DNA of 64,000 bases. Source: Streptomyces sp. PKU-EA00015 (GTDB taxonomy: Bacteria > Actinomycetota > Actinomycetes > Streptomycetales > Streptomycetaceae). The notes beneath the pieces were generated by a model, which searched no databases, had not been told where the DNA came from, and saw only the letters and a program-made list of their open reading frames with translations. Positions within the stretch are counted from its first letter, which is position 1. Each line of letters begins with the position of its first letter. A program made the translations under genes and the position numbers. Below, one piece after another: positions 1-8,579 of this stretch. Location of the stretch: contig NZ_JABZEE010000010.1 of NCBI RefSeq assembly GCF_013387495.1, positions 1-64,000 on the forward strand, in the 5' to 3' direction.

Positions 1-1
1 C

Positions 2-1474
2 GCGCCGACGCCGGACGGGCCGCCCCTCCTGGGTGATTCGCGGACGGCGTCCGCGGCGGGGGCCCCGCCAGCGCCGTCGGTGCCGCCCGGGTGGCCGCCT
101 GACGGGCCGTCCGCGAGGGCCGGTTCGCCGCCGTCGCCGACTGGTGCCGTGCCGCCGGCGGGTACGCCGCGTCGCGCTCCGACGCCGGACGAGCCGCCCG
201 ACGGCAGCGAGCACCGACAGGATGCGGGCGCGGCCGGAGCGGGCGTTCAGCCGCCGTCGGTGCCGCCCGCGCCGCCGGGGGGAGTGCCCGCGCAGGGCGG
301 TTCCGGGCCCGGGCGCACGCCGAGCGCCGGCGTGTCGGGCGGCCCGGCCACCGAGGCCGGTTCCGGACCGGCGTCCTGGGCGGGGGTCCCGCCAGCGCCG
401 TCGGCGCCGCCCGGGTGGCCGCCTGACGGGCCGTCCGCGAAGGCCGGTCCGCCGCAGACGCCGCCCGACGGCAGCGGACGCCGAAAGGATGCCGCCGACG
501 GCGCGGGCGCGGTGGGCGAGGCACCGCCCGGCCCGGAGGGCGATCCGCGGCCGTGGGCCGGGGTCGTCGGGGGCGGGCCTCCCACCTACGAGGCCGAGCC
601 CACCGCGTTGCCCGCCGCCGAGGCGCTCGCGCTCGAGCAGCTCGTCGCCGACACCGTCCTCGACGGGGCCCGGTACGGCACGTACACCCTGCGCGCCGCC
701 TCCGTGCGCGGCGATTCGGCGCGGTACCGCGGCGAGCCCCGCCGCGACGCCCTCCTCACCGCCCGGTTCGGGGCCGGACCCGCCGCCCTCGTGCTCGTCG
801 CCGTCGCCGTCGGCAACCGGCACACGGAGCACGCCCACCTCGCCGCCGCCGACGCCACCCGCTGGATCGGCACGGCCGTCGGCCGCAGTCACGCGCGGCT
901 CGCCGAGGACATAAGGGCCGGCCGCAGGGGCGACCTCAAGTCGGGGCTGCACCGCCTGACCGACCGCGGCTTCGGCAGGCTCCGCGCCCGCGCCGCCGAG
1001 CTCGGTCTGGAGCCGGAGCAGTACGGCGTCGGCCTCCGCTGCCTCCTGCTGTCCGCCGACCCGGACTGCCGCACCCGGGTCTTCTTCGGTGCCGGCGCGG
1101 GCGGGCTCTTCCGGCTGCGCGACGGGGTCTGGCAGGACATCGAGCCGTCCGTCCCCGAGAAGGCCGACGACGCACCCGCCGAGACCCCGGACAGGGGCGA
1201 CCGGCTCACGGCGGACCCGGACATCACCACGTCCCCACCGCCCGCCGAACCGTTCCGCTTCCGTGCCTCCGTCGCCCGACCGGGCGACACCCTCCTGCTG
1301 TGCAGCAACGGTCTCGCCGAGCCCCTGCGGGGCGAGCCCGCGCTCGCCGCGGCGCTCACCCGGCGGTGGGAGGGCTCCGGCCCTCCCGGCATGACGCAGT
1401 TCCTCGCGGACATCCAGCTCCGCGTCAAGGGGTACGCCGACGACCGCACAGCCGTCGGCGTCTGGGAGGCGTAA
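2..1474 (+). CDS. PP2C-like (PPM-type) protein with Pro-rich N-terminus, 5' partial
   Basis: The frame is open to the left edge, so the true start lies outside the window; the first in-frame GTG is at 80. The visible N-terminal part of roughly 175 residues is Pro/Gly/Ala-rich and low complexity, with two copies of the peptide PPGWPPDGPSA. The C-terminal part of about 280 residues resembles a PP2C/PPM phosphatase: it ends with LLLCSNGLAEPL and DDRTAVGVW, matching the family's late SDG and DDxT blocks. The Asp of SDG is Asn here and no clear DGxGG metal motif is visible, so catalysis is uncertain; a regulatory pseudophosphatase is possible. Such proteins in actinomycetes often sit beside vWA or Ser/Thr kinase genes, but the upstream neighbour is not in view. 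Confidence 0.7.
   Translation, partial: APTPDGPPLLGDSRTASAAGAPPAPSVPPGWPPDGPSARAGSPPSPTGAVPPAGTPRRAPTPDEPPDGSEHRQDAGAAGAGVQPPSVPPAPPGGVPAQGGSGPGRTPSAGVSGGPATEAGSGPASWAGVPPAPSAPPGWPPDGPSAKAGPPQTPPDGSGRRKDAADGAGAVGEAPPGPEGDPRPWAGVVGGGPPTYEAEPTALPAAEALALEQLVADTVLDGARYGTYTLRAASVRGDSARYRGEPRRDALLTARFGAGPAALVLVAVAVGNRHTEHAHLAAADATRWIGTAVGRSHARLAEDIRAGRRGDLKSGLHRLTDRGFGRLRARAAELGLEPEQYGVGLRCLLLSADPDCRTRVFFGAGAGGLFRLRDGVWQDIEPSVPEKADDAPAETPDRGDRLTADPDITTSPPPAEPFRFRASVARPGDTLLLCSNGLAEPLRGEPALAAALTRRWEGSGPPGMTQFLADIQLRVKGYADDRTAVGVWEA
69..456 (+). repeat. Direct DNA repeat inside the Pro-rich region of the PP2C-like gene
   Basis: A block of about 65 bases starting near 70 recurs almost unchanged near 390 (period about 320). 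A shorter shared block follows each copy, near 200 and near 467 (cgacggcagcg...aggatgc). The copies are in the same frame and give the repeated peptide PPGWPPDGPSA. This looks like internal duplication that lengthened the linker. Confidence 0.75.
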
Positions 1475-1543
1475 CCGCACAGGCGCGCCACGCCCGGCCA
1501 TGGGTTGATGGACATCGAGGTCCACCAGAAAGGGCACGCACCC

Positions 1544-3286
1544 ATGGCCAAGCAGAACGTGGCGGAGCAGTTCGTCGACATCCTCGTCCGCGCGGGCGTC
1601 CAGCGGCTCTACGGCGTCGTCGGCGACAGCCTCAACCCCGTCGTCGACGCGGTCCGCCGCAACGCGGCCATCGACTGGGTCCAGGTCAGACACGAGGAGA
1701 CCGCCGCGTTCGCCGCCGGCGCGGAGGCGCAGATCACCGGCCGTCTCGCCGCCTGCGCGGGTTCCTGCGGACCGGGCAACCTGCACCTCATCAACGGGCT
1801 CTACGACGCCCACCGCTCCATGGCGCCCGTCCTGGCCCTCGCCTCCCACATCCCGTCCTCCGAGATCGGCCTCGGCTACTTCCAGGAGACGCATCCCGAC
1901 CAGCTGTTCCGCGAGTGCAGCCACTACTGCGAGATGATCTCCAGCCCGCAGCAGATGCCGCGCCTGCTCCAGACGGCGATCCAGCACGCGATCGGCCGCG
2001 GCGGGGTGAGCGTGGTGTCGATGCCGGGCGACATCGCCGACCGGCCGGCGCCCGAGAAGACGATCGAGCACGCGCTGGTCACCACCCGCCCCACCGTCCG
2101 TCCCGGCGACACCGAGCTCGACAAGCTCGTCACCATGATCGACGAGGCCGACCGCGTCACCCTCTTCTGCGGCAGCGGCACCGCCGGCGCGCACGCCGAG
2201 GTCATGCAGTTCGCGGAGCGCATCAAGTCACCCGTCGGACACGCGCTCCGCGGCAAGGAGTGGATTCAGTACGACAATCCCTACGACGTGGGCATGAGCG
2301 GACTGCTCGGTTACGGCGCGGCGTACGAGGCCACCCACGAGTGCGATCTGCTGATCCTGCTCGGCACGGACTTCCCGTACAACGCCTTCCTCCCCGACGA
2401 CGTGAAGATCGCGCAGGTCGACGTCCGGCCCGAACACCTCGGCCGCCGCTCCAAGCTCGACCTCGCGGTGTGGGGCGATGTGCGCGAGACGCTGCGCTGC
2501 CTCATCCCGCGGGTGCGGGCCAAGACCAGCCGCCGCTTCCTGGACAAGATGCTGAAGAAGCACGCGGAGGCTCTGGAAGGCGTGGTGAAGGCGTACACCC
2601 GCAAGGTGGAGAAGCACGTTCCGATCCACCCCGAGTTCGTCGCCTCCGTCGTCGACGAACTCGCCGACCAGGACGCGGTGTTCACCGTCGACACAGGCAT
2701 GTGCAACGTCTGGGCCGCCCGCTACCTCACCCCCAACGGCCGCCGCCGCATCATCGGTTCGTTCAGCCACGGCTCGATGGCGAACGCGCTGCCGCAGGCG
2801 ATCGGCGCCCAGTTCATCGACCGGCGGCGGCAGGTCGTCTCCCTGTCGGGCGACGGCGGCTTCACCATGCTGATGGGCGACTTCCTCACCCTCGTCCAGT
2901 ACGACCTGCCGGTGAAGATCGTGCTGTTCAACAACTCCTCCCTCGGCATGGTCGAGCTGGAGATGCTGGTCGCCGGACTGCCGTCGTTCGGCACCGCGAA
3001 CCACAACCCCGACTTCGCGGCCGTCGCACGGGCCGCCGGCGCCCACGGCGTGCGCGTGGAGAAGCCCAAGCAGCTCGCGGGCGCGCTCAAGGACGCCTTC
3101 CGGCACAAGGGGCCTGCGCTGGTCGACGTCGTCACCGACCCGAACGCGCTGTCCATCCCGCCGAGGATCAGCGCCGAGATGGTGACCGGCTTCGCGCTGT
3201 CCGCCAGCAAGATCGTGCTGGACGGCGGCGTCGGCCGGATGCTCCAGATGGCACGCTCCAACCTGCGGAACGTACCGAGGCCCTGA
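1544..3286 (+). CDS. poxB: Pyruvate dehydrogenase (quinone) / pyruvate oxidase, ThDP-dependent
   Basis: About 580 residues, close to E. coli PoxB in length. The three ThDP-enzyme domains are visible in order. The N-terminal Pyr domain has GVVGDSLNPVVDAV and the conserved Glu in RHEETAAF. A central domain follows. The C-terminal PP domain has the GDG...NN cofactor motif (SGDGGFTMLMGDF, then VLFNNSS). The family decarboxylates pyruvate to acetate and CO2 and passes electrons to quinone at the membrane. The ATG at 1544 is preferred over the in-frame ATG at 1508 because AAAGGG lies at 1529-1534 and the protein begins at the usual point (MAKQNVAEQFV). A generic acetolactate-synthase-like enzyme is less likely. 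Confidence 0.88.
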   Translation: MAKQNVAEQFVDILVRAGVQRLYGVVGDSLNPVVDAVRRNAAIDWVQVRHEETAAFAAGAEAQITGRLAACAGSCGPGNLHLINGLYDAHRSMAPVLALASHIPSSEIGLGYFQETHPDQLFRECSHYCEMISSPQQMPRLLQTAIQHAIGRGGVSVVSMPGDIADRPAPEKTIEHALVTTRPTVRPGDTELDKLVTMIDEADRVTLFCGSGTAGAHAEVMQFAERIKSPVGHALRGKEWIQYDNPYDVGMSGLLGYGAAYEATHECDLLILLGTDFPYNAFLPDDVKIAQVDVRPEHLGRRSKLDLAVWGDVRETLRCLIPRVRAKTSRRFLDKMLKKHAEALEGVVKAYTRKVEKHVPIHPEFVASVVDELADQDAVFTVDTGMCNVWAARYLTPNGRRRIIGSFSHGSMANALPQAIGAQFIDRRRQVVSLSGDGGFTMLMGDFLTLVQYDLPVKIVLFNNSSLGMVELEMLVAGLPSFGTANHNPDFAAVARAAGAHGVRVEKPKQLAGALKDAFRHKGPALVDVVTDPNALSIPPRISAEMVTGFALSASKIVLDGGVGRMLQMARSNLRNVPRP

Positions 3287-3399
3287 CCGCACGGATGCAG
3301 CCGTCCGCGGAATCCCATGAGTGGCGCCCTGCGCGCGGGGCATGCATCCCGTGAACACATGCGCATCACGACTCGTTCCGACGTGTGGGTGGGGGATCG

Positions 3400-3834
3400 A
3401 TGGCTGAACGTCACGGGGGCGCTGGAGTACGCGGGCGGCTGCACCGCAGACTCGGCAGCGGTGATCTGACCGCCGTGCCCGAAGTGCGGCACGCGTTACG
3501 CGACCTGCTGGAAAAGTGGCCGGAGCCGGACGCGGGCAGCCCCGCGGACGCGGCGGACGTGGCCGAGCTGCTGGCCAGCGAGCTGGTGACCAACGCACTG
3601 ATCCACACCGACCAGGGTGCGGTGGTCACGGCCACGGTCGAGGACTCGCGGCTTCATGTGGAGGTCCGCGACTTCATGGCCGGACTGCCCGTCCCGGACG
3701 TACCGACCGCCGACCTCGGTACGTCCGGCAGGGGACTGGTCCTCGTGGAGAGACTCGCCGATGCGTGGGGAGTGCGCACGGCTCAGGGGGTGGGCAAGGT
3801 GGTGTGGTTCGAGCTGCACGCCGGGGCGGCCTGA
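3400..3834 (+). CDS. ATP-binding anti-sigma-type regulatory protein (RsbW/SpoIIAB-like)
   Basis: A single small GHKL/HATPase_c_2 domain of 144 residues. The N-box is ELVTNALIHTD and the G1/G2 region is DLGTSGRGLVLVERLADAWG. Streptomyces encodes many such proteins; members phosphorylate anti-sigma-factor antagonists or bind sigma factors. No cognate sigma factor or antagonist is adjacent, so the partner is unknown. The ATG at 3400 is chosen because GGGGG lies directly upstream; an in-frame GTG at 3385 is possible. The C-terminus (VVWFEL) is the usual last strand of the fold. Confidence 0.8.
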   Translation: MAERHGGAGVRGRLHRRLGSGDLTAVPEVRHALRDLLEKWPEPDAGSPADAADVAELLASELVTNALIHTDQGAVVTATVEDSRLHVEVRDFMAGLPVPDVPTADLGTSGRGLVLVERLADAWGVRTAQGVGKVVWFELHAGAA

Positions 3835-3871
3835 GCCCCAAGGCCCCGACCGCCCCGCGTTTCCCGGCCGT

Positions 3872-4960
3872 TCAGCCGAACTGCCGCTCCAGGTCCTTCA
3901 GCTTCTGCTCCAGGGAGTCGAGACGCGGCAGCGTCAGGGTGTCGTCCTCGGCCGTCAGGTCCACCGTGACGGGCTCGGGACCCTTCCGCCTGACGGCCTG
4001 CAGGGAGGGCCGGGCGGGCGCGGGCAGTTGTCCGGGCTCCGCTATGGCGGGCTCCACAACGGTTCCCGAGGGCTCCACCAGGGACCCGCCGGGCGGCGCC
4101 TGGCCCTGCGCGCCGCCCACCGGTCCGAGCGCGGGGAGTTCCGCGGGGCGCACGGCCCGCCCCAGGCCCCAGGCCCGGTGCTGCCGGTGGTACGCCTTGA
4201 TCTGGGCGCGCTCCAGCTTCTCCCGGTCCCGCCTGCGCATCCGGTTCTGCTGCTTCTCCCGCCGGTCCTCGCGGACCTCGTCGACCGCCTCGTCGAGGGT
4301 GCGCACGCCTTCCAGGAGCATCAGCGACCAGGCGGCGAACGTCTCCCGCGGGGCCCGCAGCCAGCGGACGATGCGGATCTGCGGCAGCGGGCGGGGCACC
4401 AGGCCCTGCTCGCGCAGCGCCGCCCGGCGGGTCTGCTTCAGCGCGCGGTCGAAGAGGACCGCGGCCGAGAGGGACATGCCCGCGAAGAAGTGCGGGGCGC
4501 CCGCGTGGCCGAGACCGCGGGGCGCGTGCACCCAGTTGAACCAGGCCGCGGCGCCCGCGAACGTCCACACCAGCAGGCGCGAGCCGAGCGCGGCGTCACC
4601 GTGGCTGGCCTCCCGGACGGCGAGGACGGAGCAGAACATGGCCGCCCCGTCGAGCCCGAAGGGCACCAGGTACTCCCAGCCGCCCGAGAGGTTGAGGTTT
4701 TGCCGCCCGAAGCCGACGAGGCCGTGGAAGGAGAGCGCGGCGGCCACCGCGGCGCAGCAGAAGAGCAGGACGTAGGAGGCGCTGCCGTAGACGGCTTCCT
4801 TGCGTCTGCGGCGTTGCTCGCTGCGCTCCCAGGAGTCCTCGGCCGCGGCCTTGGCCCCGGCGAGCTTGCCGCGCGTGAGCACCGCCACCGCCGCCAGGAC
4901 TCCCACCAGCATCACGCCACCCGGAAGCAGCCAGTCCAGCGATATGTCGCTCAGTCTCAT
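3872..4960 (-). CDS. DUF2637 domain membrane protein
   Basis: 362 residues. The N-terminal half has four hydrophobic stretches (GGVMLVGVLAAVAVL, ASYVLLFCCAAVAAAL, EYLVPFGLDGAAMFCSVLAV, LLVWTFAGAAAWFNWV), the layout of the DUF2637 family found in streptomycetes and their plasmids. The C-terminal half is very basic and charged (REDRREKQQNRMRRRDREK), then Pro-rich, and ends in a short coiled-coil-like segment (LDSLEQKLKDLERQFG). The ATG at 4960 follows AAGGGA; the upstream in-frame start at 4999 has no such site. The function is unknown; some DUF2637 relatives occur near conjugation genes, but no transfer genes are present here. Confidence 0.75.
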   Translation of the reverse strand: MRLSDISLDWLLPGGVMLVGVLAAVAVLTRGKLAGAKAAAEDSWERSEQRRRRKEAVYGSASYVLLFCCAAVAAALSFHGLVGFGRQNLNLSGGWEYLVPFGLDGAAMFCSVLAVREASHGDAALGSRLLVWTFAGAAAWFNWVHAPRGLGHAGAPHFFAGMSLSAAVLFDRALKQTRRAALREQGLVPRPLPQIRIVRWLRAPRETFAAWSLMLLEGVRTLDEAVDEVREDRREKQQNRMRRRDREKLERAQIKAYHRQHRAWGLGRAVRPAELPALGPVGGAQGQAPPGGSLVEPSGTVVEPAIAEPGQLPAPARPSLQAVRRKGPEPVTVDLTAEDDTLTLPRLDSLEQKLKDLERQFG

Positions 4961-5185
4961 GCGGTGTCCCTTGCATCGCGGTAGGCGTTCGGCGGCCATA
5001 TTGGCCGACGGCGCGGGACGTCCAAGGGGTTTCGGTCCAAGAGCACGCCAACGGGGCGCTCCGGCGCACGGATAGGGGTGATCTGGTCGAACTTGCCTGC
5101 GAGAGAGGGGAGTTGTGTTCGATTCAAAGCCGCTCGAAGGAGTGGCGTGGATCCGAGGACCCCGGTTGATGCCGCGGGCCGCGGC

Positions 5186-6031
5186 TCACGCGCCGCGCAG
5201 CAGCCGTTCCACGCGGTCGGCGTCGCAGGTGCGCGGGCAGGTGACGCAGGTGTCCTCCGGGCTCAGCGTGTAGAACAGGCAGCAGCTGGCCCGGTCGCGG
5301 GTGGGCAGGCGCTCGCCGTCCGGCCCGGTCAGCTCGCGGAAGCCGGCGGTGCCCACGTAGGGCTTGACCGTGCCCGGCAGCAGCAGCTCCAGCTCCGCGA
5401 CGGCGCGGTCCTCCTCGCCGAGCAGGTGTGCGATGTACCACAGGCCTTCGACGACCTCGTCCGTCGCCATGCCCCACAGGGCACGCCTGCCGCGCCGCAT
5501 CCGGGGGGCGAAGCCGTCCAGCACGGGGCCGATGTGCTCGGCGACCGCGGTGCGGACCTCTTCGCGCAGGGCCTCCTCGTCCGGCACCACACGGGCGCCG
5601 GGCAGGGCGGCCGCAGGATCGTCCGGCAGGCAGGCGAAGGAGCGCACACGGACCGCCATGCGCCCGAGCGCACGCTGGAAGGCCACGTCCTCGACCGGTG
5701 CCCTCGGCACCCGGCGGTGCAGGAACCACGGGACGGTGATCAGCAGGCACGCCGGCCAGGCGTAGCGGTGCAGGCCGAAGGTGGCGACGACGTCCGGGCG
5801 GGCCTGCTGTCCGTAGTCCCGAAGCACCTGCGCGTTGTCCCAGGCGAGGAAGGAGTCGAGGTCGGGGCCGCCCGCCGCGAGATCGCCGGCGCGGACCCAG
5901 CCCGCCCCGTCGGGTGTCCGCTCGCCGTCGCCCAGCTCCTGGACGCGCAGGCCGGGGAAGACGCCCGCCAGACGCTCGTAGGCGTCGCCGACGGGGGAGG
6001 CGACGCCGGGAAACAGGGCAGGAAGGGTCAT
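5186..6031 (-). CDS. FhuF-like [2Fe-2S] iron-siderophore reductase family protein
   Basis: 281 residues. The C-terminus carries CCLFYTLSPEDTCVTC, a C-C-x10-C-x2-C cluster as in the FhuF-type [2Fe-2S] siderophore-iron reductases; the rest (YAWPACLLITVPWFLHRRVP, DEVVEGLWYIAHLLGEEDRAV) has the helical character of that family. The likely role is reductive release of iron from an imported ferric siderophore in the cytoplasm. An iron-box-like palindrome lies just upstream at 6057-6078, which fits iron-dependent repression. The ATG at 6031 is used; a TTG at 6067 would place the start inside the operator. It is divergent from the GntR gene. Confidence 0.78.
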   Translation of the reverse strand: MTLPALFPGVASPVGDAYERLAGVFPGLRVQELGDGERTPDGAGWVRAGDLAAGGPDLDSFLAWDNAQVLRDYGQQARPDVVATFGLHRYAWPACLLITVPWFLHRRVPRAPVEDVAFQRALGRMAVRVRSFACLPDDPAAALPGARVVPDEEALREEVRTAVAEHIGPVLDGFAPRMRRGRRALWGMATDEVVEGLWYIAHLLGEEDRAVAELELLLPGTVKPYVGTAGFRELTGPDGERLPTRDRASCCLFYTLSPEDTCVTCPRTCDADRVERLLRGA

Positions 6032-6056
6032 GCCGGGGACCACCGAATCGCGATCG

Positions 6057-6078
6057 TTAGCAGGCAAGCCTTACCTTA
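6057..6078 (-). promoter_or_regulatory. Iron-box-like operator (DmdR/IdeR type)
   Basis: On the minus strand the site reads TAAGGTAAGGCTTGCCTGC and on, which matches the established IdeR/DmdR consensus TTAGGTTAGGCTAACCTAA at 13 of 19 positions. It lies 26 bases upstream of the FhuF-like start and also faces the GntR gene. Confidence 0.65.
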
Positions 6079-6178
6079 CCCGATCTGTTCGATGTTTGAA
6101 CTGTGACCTCACACGCCTATCGTGCACACGGGTCTCGCAACGCCGGCGGGCCCGTGGCACGGCCGGAGGAGGACCGGA

Positions 6179-6940
6179 GTGGAGCAGGCCCGAGCGCGTG
6201 ACGCCGCCGACCGGCCGCACGCGTCCGCACGCGTTCCCGCCCAGGGCGGCCCGCGCCTGCCGGAAGAGACCCGCGGAGAGCACACCCACGGCGAGCCCCC
6301 CGCCCCGGCGCCGCGACTCGTCCGCCGCCACTCCGTCCGAGGCCAGATCCTCGAGGCCCTGCGCACCGCCCTCGTCGACGGAGACCTCGCCCCCGGCGAG
6401 GTCTACTCCGCGCCCGTCCTCGGCGAACGCTTCGGCGTCTCCGCGACCCCCGTACGGGAGGCGATGCAGCAGCTCGCCACCGAGGGCGCCGTCGAGGTCG
6501 TGCCCAACCGCGGCTTCCGCGTCCTCGCGCGCACGCCCCGCGAGCTCGCCGAGCTGGCCGAGGTGCGCGCCCTCATCGAGGTACCGGTCATGCTCCGCCT
6601 CGCCCGCACGGTCCCCGCCGCGCGGTGGATCGCGCTGCGCCCCCTCGCCGAGGCGACGGCCGTGGCGGCCGCGACCGGCGACCGCGCCGGATACGCCGAA
6701 TCGGACCGTGCCTTCCACCATGCCGTCCTCGCCCTCGCCGGCAACCAGCAGCTCCTCGCCGTCGCGGACGACCTGCACCGGCGCTCCCAGTGGCCGCTCA
6801 CCGCCGCCCCCGTCACCAGACGGGCCGACCTGGTCGCGGACGCCGCCGAACACATGGCCCTCCTCGAGGCCCTGATCGCCCAGGACCTGACGGTCGTGCA
6901 GTCCCTGGTGCGCGAACACTTCACCGGTTCCGACATCTGA
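6179..6940 (+). CDS. GntR-family transcriptional regulator (FadR-like)
   Basis: 253 residues. The winged helix-turn-helix spans roughly residues 55-120 (QILEALRTALVDGDLAPGEVY, then FGVSATPVREAMQQLATEGAVEVVPNRGF). It is followed by an all-helical FCD-type ligand domain (LAELAEVRALIEVPVMLRLA, DRAFHHAVLALAGN) like those that bind small acids through a metal. The GTG at 6179 follows GGAGGAGG at 6165-6172 with six bases between; an upstream GTG at 6122 lacks such a site. The next gene starts 11 bases downstream and probably shares the transcript. The effector is unknown. Confidence 0.82.
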   Translation: MEQARARDAADRPHASARVPAQGGPRLPEETRGEHTHGEPPAPAPRLVRRHSVRGQILEALRTALVDGDLAPGEVYSAPVLGERFGVSATPVREAMQQLATEGAVEVVPNRGFRVLARTPRELAELAEVRALIEVPVMLRLARTVPAARWIALRPLAEATAVAAATGDRAGYAESDRAFHHAVLALAGNQQLLAVADDLHRRSQWPLTAAPVTRRADLVADAAEHMALLEALIAQDLTVVQSLVREHFTGSDI

Positions 6941-6951
6941 CGGGAGCAGGC

Positions 6952-8142
6952 GTGCGCGGAACGGTATGGGCGGCGGCCAACCAGCTCGGCGTGGTCGCCG
7001 GCACCCCCGCGGAACTCCAGTCCGCCCTGTTGTCCGGAGCTCCGCGCATCCTGCGGCTCGGGCAGCCGGGCCAGGACCCGGACGCCGTCGGCGAACTCGC
7101 CCGTATCCTGCGGGAGTTCGGCCATGTCCGGGTGGTCGTCGAGGAGGCCGTGGACAGCGGCCCGCCGGCCCGTGAACCGGTGGACCTCGCCGACCCGGCC
7201 GCCGTGTGCGCCGCCGAGCCGCTGGGGATCACGGCGGCGTACGAGAGGGACGGCGGTGCTTACGGCGGGCTGCGGGCGGCCTGGCTGCGCGCGGGGCAGG
7301 CACTCATACGCGACCAGGAACCGGCCGAACGCGCCCTGGCGCTGCTCGCCGCTCTGCCGGCCTCGGCCGGGCCGCACCTGCGCGCCGCCCTCACGGAACT
7401 GGCCGCCGGGGCCCGCTGGAGCGTCGTGTGGACGCGCGGCCCGGACGACACGGAACCGCCTCCGCCCGGTCCCGTCGCCGCGCTGACCGTCTCCGCGGGC
7501 AGGCTGCTGGTCGCCGGACGCGACGGAGCCGTACGGCATCTGGACGCCGAGCCCCATACGGCGCCCCTGCCCGGCCGGGTCAGGGCGATGGCGGCGACGG
7601 GCGACGGCACCCTCCTGCTCCTCGACGAACGCGGCCGCCTGCACACCCGCGGCCCCGGCAGCCGGCTGACCGCAGCTGTCACCGCCACCCTCGCCGCCCA
7701 CCCGGGCACCGCGCTCGCCGCGACGGGCGACATCGTGCTGGTCGGCGACCGCGTGGGCTCCGTGCACGCCTTCGGACCCGCCGGGCTGCACCAGGCCGCA
7801 CCGCACTCCGGCCGGGTCACCGCTCTGTCCGCGACCGGCACCCTCGTGTGCAGCGGCGGCGCGGACGGCGCCGTATGCCTGTGGACTCCCGGCAACGCAC
7901 CCCTGCCTGATCCGCTGACCGAGCGCGCCTGCCCAGTCGTCGCCCTGCACGCCGCGCCCACCGCGCGGGGCCCGGCGGTCGCGGTCGCCTGGGAGGACGG
8001 ACTCGTCGAACTGCACCACCCCGGACCGGGGGAGGTGCGGGCCTTCCGGCCGGGGCCCGCGATCCGCGCCGTCGCGGTCCTCCAGGAGGGCCAACTCGCC
8101 CTCGCCACGGACGAGATGCTCGTGGCACTGCGACCCGCGTGA
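6952..8142 (+). CDS. WD40/beta-propeller-like protein
   Basis: 396 residues. The N-terminal third is helical with no recognised domain. From about residue 160 there are repeated propeller-like blades (VAALTVSAGRLLVAGRDGAV, IVLVGDRVGSVHAF, VTALSATGTLVCSGGADGAV, IRAVAVLQEGQLALATDEM). The GTG at 6952 follows GGGAG. It lies 11 bases after the GntR gene, so the two are probably co-transcribed. No signal peptide or membrane segment is visible, so a cytoplasmic scaffold role is plausible. The blades are degenerate, and the exact function cannot be called. Confidence 0.62.
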   Translation: MRGTVWAAANQLGVVAGTPAELQSALLSGAPRILRLGQPGQDPDAVGELARILREFGHVRVVVEEAVDSGPPAREPVDLADPAAVCAAEPLGITAAYERDGGAYGGLRAAWLRAGQALIRDQEPAERALALLAALPASAGPHLRAALTELAAGARWSVVWTRGPDDTEPPPPGPVAALTVSAGRLLVAGRDGAVRHLDAEPHTAPLPGRVRAMAATGDGTLLLLDERGRLHTRGPGSRLTAAVTATLAAHPGTALAATGDIVLVGDRVGSVHAFGPAGLHQAAPHSGRVTALSATGTLVCSGGADGAVCLWTPGNAPLPDPLTERACPVVALHAAPTARGPAVAVAWEDGLVELHHPGPGEVRAFRPGPAIRAVAVLQEGQLALATDEMLVALRPA

Positions 8143-8204
8143 CCCTCCCCGAGGGCCCTGGACTAGCCTGTGCGGCCGTGCTGTCCACGAGCGAGGGGGG
8201 TTCG

Positions 8205-8570
8205 GTGAACGGGGAGCTGCCGGAGACACCGGAGTCGTCCATATCCGACGAGGAGTGGGCGAGGTTCCAGATCGAGAGTGAGGGGCCCGCCCGTCTCGCG
8301 GCCCCCAAGGAGCCGTCCGCGCGGGCGCGGATGGTGACCGAACGGCTGCGCCGGGCGGACGAGGAGGCCGCGCGGCAGCAGGGCCGCGTGCGGCGCCTCG
8401 TGCGCAGGGGCAGGCCCGTACAGGCGCAGCCCGACGGCTGGCGCGCCTGGCCCGGGCGGCAGACGCGCGAGCGGCGCAGCCGGGTGTGGACCTTCGTCTG
8501 GATCGCCGTCGCGGTCGGCGTGCTCGCGGTCCTGCTGAACCCCGCAGCGGCCCTGCCCTGGCTGGGGTGA
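8205..8570 (+). CDS. Small C-terminally anchored membrane protein, unknown function
   Basis: 121 residues. The N-terminal half is acidic to mixed (ISDEEWARFQIESEG), the middle is strongly basic and Arg-rich, and one transmembrane helix sits near the C-terminus (WTFVWIAVAVGVLAVLL). The GTG at 8205 is preferred because a GAGGGGGG run ends five bases upstream; an in-frame ATG-like start at 8139 overlaps the previous stop. I recognise no family. The position just after the WD40-like gene suggests the same transcript. Confidence 0.65.
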   Translation: MNGELPETPESSISDEEWARFQIESEGPARLAAPKEPSARARMVTERLRRADEEAARQQGRVRRLVRRGRPVQAQPDGWRAWPGRQTRERRSRVWTFVWIAVAVGVLAVLLNPAAALPWLG

Positions 8571-8579
8571 CCGGCGCGG

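Noticed and set aside
553..3354. Very long open frame over the PP2C-like and poxB genes
   Set aside because: Arg/Pro-rich shadow of two genes in the correct frames with clear domains.
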